Below, in pieces: positions 13,616 through 17,152 of a DNA stretch of 17,152 bases. Made by a program: the position numbers and the translations under genes. The stretch is from Avisuccinivibrio sp964424565 (GTDB lineage: Bacteria > Pseudomonadota > Gammaproteobacteria > Enterobacterales > Succinivibrionaceae). Below the pieces are notes generated by a model. It saw only the letters and a list, made by a program, of their open reading frames with translations, did not search any database and had not been told where the DNA came from. The stretch is from contig CAYRIZ010000046.1 of assembly GCA_964424565.1 (NCBI GenBank), positions 1 to 17,152 on the forward strand. The letters run 5' to 3'. Within the stretch, counting starts at the first letter, position 1. Every line of letters starts with the position of its first letter.

Positions 13616-14401
13616 ATGGCAAAGTCAACTCAGGCTCCCAACCCCCAGACCGTCAGCGGGGTGATGCAGCCCGGGACGGCAGATCCCAAGGAAAAGGCCG
13701 CGGCCGGCAAAACCAAAGCCGCCGGACCTTCCCTGCTGTCCATAGTGATCAAGGGTTTATGGAAGGAAAATCCCGGCCTGTGTCAGCTGCTGGGCATGTG
13801 TCCGCTGCTGGCCGTCACCACCTCGGCTGCCTCGGCTCTGGGCCTGGGCATAGCCACCACCGTGGTGATTGTGATCTCCTCCTTTATCATCTCCCTGCTG
13901 CGGGCTTTTATCCTCAGGGAAGTGCGCATTCCCATATATGTGCTGCTGATTGCCGCCATTGTGACCATAGTGTGCTTTGAGGTGGAGGCCTTCTACCCCA
14001 TGCTTTATCAGCAGCTGGGGATTTATCTGGCCCTGATCGTGACCAACTGCATCATCATGGGCCGGGCCGAGGCTTTTGCCGGCCGCTCCGGCCCGCTTGC
14101 CTCAGCCGTGGATGCCTTATCCTGCGGCATAGGCTTTTCGCTGGTGCTGTTTGTGCTGGGTTCGCTGCGGGAAATTCTGGGTTCGGGAACTTTCTTTGTG
14201 GGAGCAGCCGATCTGCTCGGTCCCTGGGCGGCCCGTTTTGAAATGCATCTGCTGGGGCCTGATGCCACTTATTTAATAGCCATTCTGCCGCCGGGAGGCT
14301 TTTTCCTGCTGGCACTGCTGATTGCCCTGAAGAACGCTCTGGATCAGCGGGCCAAAGCCCGGGCGGAAAAGAGAATGCGCATCCGCTCCCTGCCGGTATA
14401 A
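13616..14401 (+). CDS. rsxE: Rsx/Rnf electron transport complex subunit E
   Basis: RsxE (RnfE) is the inverted-topology partner of RsxA in the membrane. Of 261 residues the core shows IVIKGLWKENPGLCQLLGMCPLLAVTTSA, EVRIPIYVLLIAAIVTIV, LGIYLALIVTNCIIMGRAEAFA and FVLGSLREILGSGTFF, all characteristic, with about six membrane segments. I chose the ATG at 13616, with AAGGAAA just after the rsxG stop; an earlier in-frame start at 13586 lies inside rsxG. Compared with E. coli RsxE (231 residues) there is an N-terminal extension of about 40 residues rich in Ala, Lys, Pro and Gln (MAKSTQAPNPQTVSG...), predicted cytoplasmic and disordered. The C-terminus is basic (RAKARAEKRMRIR). Last gene of the operon, followed by a hairpin. 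Confidence 0.95.
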   Translation: MAKSTQAPNPQTVSGVMQPGTADPKEKAAAGKTKAAGPSLLSIVIKGLWKENPGLCQLLGMCPLLAVTTSAASALGLGIATTVVIVISSFIISLLRAFILREVRIPIYVLLIAAIVTIVCFEVEAFYPMLYQQLGIYLALIVTNCIIMGRAEAFAGRSGPLASAVDALSCGIGFSLVLFVLGSLREILGSGTFFVGAADLLGPWAARFEMHLLGPDATYLIAILPPGGFFLLALLIALKNALDQRAKARAEKRMRIRSLPV

Positions 14402-14460
14402 CCGGGATGGGAGCTGATGCCTGAGGCAAAAGGGCTCCGGCCTGACTTACTGCTGTTTTG

Positions 14461-14486
14461 AAGGGAGTGCTGCCGACTCCCTTTAC
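14461..14486 (+). terminator. Candidate terminator of the rsx operon
   Basis: AAGGGAGT (14461-14468) and ACTCCCTT (14476-14483) form a perfect 8-bp stem with a 7-base loop, 60 bases after the rsxE stop. The following sequence (TTACCCTCCTCTT) is pyrimidine-rich but lacks a clean T-run, so termination may be partial. Confidence 0.55.
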
Positions 14487-14797
14487 CCTCCTCTTATTTG
14501 GTGTTTAACTGAGGCCGCGAAATTCCCCAGGCGTGAGCGTGAGGAGGGAAGCGGCCTGCCCGACGCCTGATCGGATGGTGTTGATTTCCTATACAGCACT
14601 CAATAACTGCAGTATCAGCGCCATCTCCCACTGCAATCACGCCACAGCTTCTGATCCACAAGAGTATTCCCCACAGCAAATTCTTATTTCGGCAGCAAAT
14701 TCAGCTCTGATTTTCTGCTGTGCACTGCCCACAATAGGCTTTTTTTTTTACCAGAAGGCGTAATATGCTGATTATCAATCAATACCAAAGTCACATA

Positions 14798-14834
14798 TTG
14801 TAATTCAAACTACCAAAATATAGTTTGGTTAGTT
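14798..14834 (+). promoter_or_regulatory. Palindromic control region of the Sel1-repeat gene
   Basis: AACTACCAAA (14808-14817) and TTTGGTTAGTT (14824-14834) are inverted copies, with one inserted T, around ATATAG. An alternative pairing, CAAACTA/TAGTTTG (14806-14812 and 14821-14827), is perfect. A weak -35/-10 pair, TTGTAA (14798-14803) and TATAGT (14819-14824), has a short 15-base spacer, so the -10 sits in the palindrome centre. This looks like an operator overlapping a promoter; the regulator is unknown. Confidence 0.4.
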
Positions 14835-14855
14835 TATCTGTAAAGAGGGTCAATC

Positions 14856-15701
14856 ATGATTGAAAACGATGCAGAGAAATTCTTCCATGAAGGCAACTTG
14901 TACTATAAAGGCGAAGAAGGCGTAGACCAGGATCATGAGCTGGCCCTGCAGTGTTATGAAAAAGCCGCAGCCCTGGGACATGCTGAAGCTCAGTACAAAC
15001 TGGGATATATAGGCTATTACGGCGACTTAGACTATAACGAAAATGGTTCTTATCGTTTTGAAGCTACTGAGGACAATTATGATTATGAAAAAGGCGATGA
15101 TGACGATGATGAAGAAAATGTAGATTATGACCAGGCCAGGCTGTGGTGGGAAAAATCTGCCGCACAGGGACATGCCAAAGCTCAGTACGGACTGGGTAAG
15201 ATTTACTATTACGGCGAGGGCGTGGACCGTGATTATGACCAGGCCAGGCTGTGGTGGGAAAAAGCTGCCGCACAGGGAGATGCCAAAGCTCAGTTCTGCC
15301 TGGGTAAGATGTACTACAACGGCCGAAGCTACACCGGCGAGGGCGTGGACCGTGATTATGACCAGGCCAGGCTGTGGTGGGAAAAAGCCGCCGCACAGGG
15401 AGATGCGAATGCTCAGTGCGGACTGGGGTTCGTTTACTATCACGGCGAGGGCGTGGACCAGGATTATGCCCAGGCCTGGCTGTGGTGGGAAAAAGCCGCC
15501 GCACAGGGCCATAGCGAAGCTGAATTCATGATGGATGATATGTTCGATGAAGACGGCTGGAACGATGATTATGAACTGCCAAAACAGTGGTTTAAAAGAA
15601 CTGCCGAAGAGGGATACGCCTTAGCTCAGTTCGTCCTGGGTAAGATCGATTTAATGGACGATGATGATGATGACGATGATGAGGACGACGACGAAGAATA
15701 A
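14856..15701 (+). CDS. Acidic Sel1-like (TPR-type) repeat protein
   Basis: Sel1-like repeats are paired helices of about 36 residues that form protein-binding scaffolds; the partner cannot be named. The 281-residue protein starts at an ATG preceded by AAGAGGG. It has no signal peptide or membrane segment, so a cytoplasmic location is likely. Repeat units with the A(R/L)xWWEKAAAQGxAxAQxxLGxxYYxGEGV pattern run from about residue 9 to 262. The second is interrupted (about 57-90) by an acidic insertion ending GDDDDDEEN. Units at 91, 127, 168 and 204 are almost identical. The fifth spacer carries a short NGRSYT insertion. The protein ends in 14 acidic residues, DDDDDDDDEDDDEE. Net charge is strongly negative. 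Its lower-GC upstream region and the near-identity of the repeat DNA suggest recent expansion. Family call is secure, function is not. Confidence 0.92.
   Translation: MIENDAEKFFHEGNLYYKGEEGVDQDHELALQCYEKAAALGHAEAQYKLGYIGYYGDLDYNENGSYRFEATEDNYDYEKGDDDDDEENVDYDQARLWWEKSAAQGHAKAQYGLGKIYYYGEGVDRDYDQARLWWEKAAAQGDAKAQFCLGKMYYNGRSYTGEGVDRDYDQARLWWEKAAAQGDANAQCGLGFVYYHGEGVDQDYAQAWLWWEKAAAQGHSEAEFMMDDMFDEDGWNDDYELPKQWFKRTAEEGYALAQFVLGKIDLMDDDDDDDDEDDDEE
15123..15530 (+). repeat. Four tandem DNA repeats coding Sel1 units
   Basis: Copies start with GATTATG(A/C)CC at 15123, 15231, 15354 and 15462, spaced 108, 123 and 108 bases. The core GACCAGGCCAGGCTGTGGTG plus GGAAAAA and CGCACAGGG is almost unchanged in the first three copies. 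The middle spacing is longer by 15 bases (five codons, within NGRSYTGE). All offsets are multiples of three. Low divergence at synonymous positions indicates recent duplication or gene conversion. Confidence 0.85.
15657..15698 (+). repeat. GAT/GAC trinucleotide tract coding the poly-acidic tail
   Basis: Fourteen consecutive acidic codons, mostly GAT and GAC with a few GAA/GAG, end at the TAA. A second tract lies at 15096-15116. Slippage here would alter the number of Asp residues without changing frame. Confidence 0.8.
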
Positions 15702-15721
15702 GACTTGTAACCCTTCCTCAA

Positions 15722-15754
15722 TAAAAAGCACAGCCTGGTGATTGAGGTGGCTGT
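15722..15754 (-). terminator. Candidate terminator of pdxB
   Basis: On the minus strand ACAGCC, a 13-base loop, GGCTGT and then GCTTTTTAT form a 6-bp hairpin followed by T5, about 65 bases past the pdxB stop. The loop is long, so strength is uncertain. Confidence 0.5.
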
Positions 15755-15778
15755 ACTGCCCCACTGCCGGTTGCACGG

Positions 15779-15807
15779 CCCTGCAGGAACAAACTGCAGG
15801 GCTTTTT
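15779..15807 (+). terminator. Rho-independent terminator of the Sel1-repeat gene
   Basis: CCCTGCAG (15779-15786) and CTGCAGGG (15794-15801) form a perfect 8-bp stem with loop GAACAAA, followed by CTTTTT. It lies 77 bases after the Sel1 gene stop, pointing away from it, and ends 12 bases before the pdxB stop on the other strand. Confidence 0.85.
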
Positions 15808-15819
15808 CCCGCACCAGGC

Positions 15820-16944
15820 TTAGTTTTCGCAGCGGAACCCCAGGGTGCGCAGCATACCCTCACAGCTTCCTGGTACATGGCGCAGGGTAAGGGAAGACAG
15901 TTCGCGCCGCTCGCGGTAATTTTTGCGCAGCAGATCAAAGGATGCAGCATCGGCAAAATACTGTCTGAAGAGTGAGCAGTCGCGTCTGACATCATAGACG
16001 GCAAAGACCAGCCGCCGCAGCAAATCCAAATCCAGGGAGGAGATCCGGCCGAGACTGATGCTCTCAATTTCCGGCTCAGGCACGCTCATGACCTCACGCG
16101 GCTGCATGTGCAGTACCCGAGCCAGCTGCTGCCCCAGCATAAAGGCGGCCCGGCGTTTGGATTCATAGCTGTAGCCGGCTATATGCGCCGTAGCCCCGTC
16201 CAGCAGCGGCAGCATTTCCCGTACTCTTATATCAGGTTCACCTTCAAAAACATCCAGCCAGGCATGCAGATGCCCGCGCTGCAGGGCCTGCAGCAGGGCC
16301 TGATTGTCCACTACCGGACCGCGGGAGGCATTAATCAGAAAAGATCCCTGCGGCATGGCCGCCAGCTCCTCCTCACCGATCAGATGCCAGGTACGATATG
16401 GTCCGTCCATATTCAGGGGCACGTGCAGCGACACAAAGTCGCATTTTAAGATGTCCTCCAGGGATGCGCCATATCTGGCCGCCCCGGCTTCAGCCAGCGG
16501 CGGATCGCGCAGCAGCGTGCGCATGCCCAGAGCCTGGGCTTTTTTCTGCACCTGTGTGCCTGTATGCCCGCAGCCTACTATGCCTATGGAGCGCCCCTGC
16601 AGCTCAAAGCCATAGCGCTGTGAGAGTACCAGCAGCACCGAGAGCACATAATCGCCTACACTGGCGGAATTGGAACCAGGTGCCGTGGAAAAAGCTATGC
16701 CGCGGGAATGCAGCAGCGGCAGATCCACATGATCAAAGCCTGCTGTGGCGGTACCGACAAATTTCAGCTGCTGCGCCTGTGCCAGCAGGTCAGCATCAAC
16801 TCTGGTAACTGATCGGATGATCAGAGCATCGGCAGAGGCCACATCAGCGGCGGTGATCTGCCTTCCGGCCTTGAGATCCACTGAGCCAAAAACGGAAAAC
16901 ACCTCCTCGGCATTGGGAAGTGCCTCATCAGCCAATATACGCAT
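15820..16944 (-). CDS. pdxB: Erythronate-4-phosphate dehydrogenase
   Basis: PdxB oxidises 4-phosphoerythronate to 2-oxo-3-hydroxy-4-phosphobutanoate, the second step of the DXP-dependent pyridoxal phosphate branch starting from erythrose 4-phosphate. The 374-residue protein begins MRILADEALPNAEEVF and shows ALIIRSVTRVDADLL, KFVGTATAGFDHVD, the NAD-binding motif GIVGCGHTG (121-129), and the catalytic trio of the D-2-hydroxyacid dehydrogenase family: Arg208 (NASRGPVVD), Glu234 (DVFEGEP) and His254 (AHIAGYS). The C-terminal PdxB dimerisation part contains RLVFAVYDVRRD and FDLLRKNYRERRELSSL, which separates it from SerA. Length matches E. coli (378). I chose the ATG at 16944 with GGGAG four bases upstream; a start at 17112 would add a non-homologous extension across the promoter. 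It stands alone on the minus strand. Confidence 0.96.
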   Translation of the reverse strand: MRILADEALPNAEEVFSVFGSVDLKAGRQITAADVASADALIIRSVTRVDADLLAQAQQLKFVGTATAGFDHVDLPLLHSRGIAFSTAPGSNSASVGDYVLSVLLVLSQRYGFELQGRSIGIVGCGHTGTQVQKKAQALGMRTLLRDPPLAEAGAARYGASLEDILKCDFVSLHVPLNMDGPYRTWHLIGEEELAAMPQGSFLINASRGPVVDNQALLQALQRGHLHAWLDVFEGEPDIRVREMLPLLDGATAHIAGYSYESKRRAAFMLGQQLARVLHMQPREVMSVPEPEIESISLGRISSLDLDLLRRLVFAVYDVRRDCSLFRQYFADAASFDLLRKNYRERRELSSLTLRHVPGSCEGMLRTLGFRCEN

Positions 16945-16968
16945 AACGCTCCCACTTTTCTCAGATCC

Positions 16969-16986
16969 GGGCGCAACCATGCGCCC
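16969..16986. other. Hairpin in the pdxB leader
   Basis: GGGCGC and GCGCCC form a 6-bp GC stem with loop AACCAT (plus-strand reading), 24 bases before the pdxB start and inside its predicted 5' leader. It could affect translation or simply reflect GC-rich sequence. Confidence 0.3.
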
Positions 16987-17017
16987 CCGCAGTGCGGTAA
17001 ACGGGATTTTTCTGCAG

Positions 17018-17023
17018 ATTATA
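17018..17023 (-). promoter_or_regulatory. Putative -10 box of the pdxB promoter
   Basis: A perfect TATAAT on the minus strand lies 73 bases before the pdxB ATG. No strong -35 was found at 16-18 bases (GTCTTT at 17). The predicted leader of roughly 67 bases includes the hairpin at 16969-16986. Confidence 0.5.
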
Positions 17024-17129
17024 CATGCCGCGGCAGGAAGAAAGACACAAAAACCCACATAATCCCTGCCCTGAGGACGGGAGCAGACTGCCGCGTGCCA
17101 GGGTGATTGCATAAATTAAAGCCAGCAGC

Positions 17130-17152
17130 CAGTCTGCTGATGGTGCAGACTG
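17130..17152. repeat. Inverted repeat at the window edge, related to 2699-2718
   Basis: CAGTCTGC (17130-17137) and GCAGACTG (17145-17152) form an 8-bp stem with loop TGATGGT; the second arm ends exactly at the window boundary, so the element may extend further. The 13-mer GCAGCCAGTCTGC at 17125-17137 is identical to 2706-2718. Another GCAGACTG lies at 17093-17100. Confidence 0.5.

Larger units (their letters stand above)
14402..14855. other. Lower-GC intergenic region between rsxE and the Sel1-repeat gene
   Basis: These 454 bases hold the rsx hairpin, a T10 homopolymer (14740-14749) after weak complementary arms (GCC/GGC), and a strongly AT-rich segment (14761-14845) with the Sel1-gene control palindrome. 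A short open frame (14533-14763, plus strand) has no ribosome site and an atypical composition rich in Ser, Cys and Ala, so I do not call it a gene. The region may be the scar of a lost gene, but no recognisable remnant is visible. Confidence 0.5.

Noticed and set aside
14730..14760. Terminator at the T10 run
   Set aside because: Only three complementary bases (GCC/GGC) precede the T-run, too little for a stable hairpin, and no gene ends just upstream.
14533..14763. Short plus-strand open frame in the rsxE-Sel1 gap
   Set aside because: No ribosome site, unnatural Ser/Cys/Ala composition, and it passes through a T10 run; no recognisable family.
15123..15530. CRISPR-like periodic repeats
   Set aside because: Repeats are coding, about 108-123 bases long, in frame and without unique spacers; they are Sel1 units.
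16945..17112. Upstream extension of pdxB
   Set aside because: The extra 56 residues are not in the PdxB family and would cross the TATAAT box; the ATG at 16944 has a good ribosome site and matches the family N-terminus.

Overview
The window is a mostly GC-rich (about 60% by eye) bacterial chromosomal segment whose proteins are typical of a gammaproteobacterium: MetNIQ, UvrC, endonuclease III (Nth), a complete Rsx/Rnf electron-transport operon in the order A-B-C-D-G-E, and PdxB, which acts in the DXP-independent (E. coli type) vitamin B6 pathway. A complete Rnf complex suits an anaerobic or facultative lifestyle. I suspect an Aeromonadales/Succinivibrionaceae-like organism, but this is inference from gene style and no marker RNA gene is present.

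Layout. Bases 1-504 hold the AT-rich 3' end of a type I restriction specificity gene (hsdS), probably the edge of an acquired island. Next, on the minus strand, comes a block transcribed right to left: metN, metI and metQ (methionine ABC importer), then a rho-independent terminator, then uvrC. A divergent intergenic region (5546-5918) carries a good extended -10 promoter for metNIQ and a good -35/-10 pair for the next gene. That gene (5919-7397, plus strand) encodes an unusual 492-residue protein with a long Pro/Gln/Ala-rich, probably disordered, N-terminus followed by a multi-pass membrane domain. By eye the membrane domain looks like a degenerate CobS (cobalamin synthase) fold that has lost its catalytic motifs. 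nth converges on it from the minus strand. After a 448-base divergent leader, the rsxABCDGE operon runs from 8593 to 14401. Its first five genes overlap by 1-4 bases at each junction, and 11 bases separate rsxG from rsxE.

A lower-GC stretch without a supported gene (14402-14855) precedes a gene for a cytoplasmic, very acidic Sel1-repeat protein with nearly identical DNA repeats and a poly-Asp tail. It is followed by back-to-back terminators and by pdxB on the minus strand. The final 200 bases hold the pdxB promoter/leader and an inverted repeat cut by the window edge.

How the genes work together. RsxA-E form one membrane complex moving electrons between NADH and a ferredoxin-type or iron-sulfur partner, coupled to ion flow. 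MetNIQ imports methionine. Nth and UvrC are independent base-excision and nucleotide-excision repair enzymes. No tRNA, rRNA, CRISPR array or intact mobile element was seen. The best candidates for undescribed biology are the CobS-like pseudoenzyme fusion and the acidic Sel1 protein with its palindromic control region.
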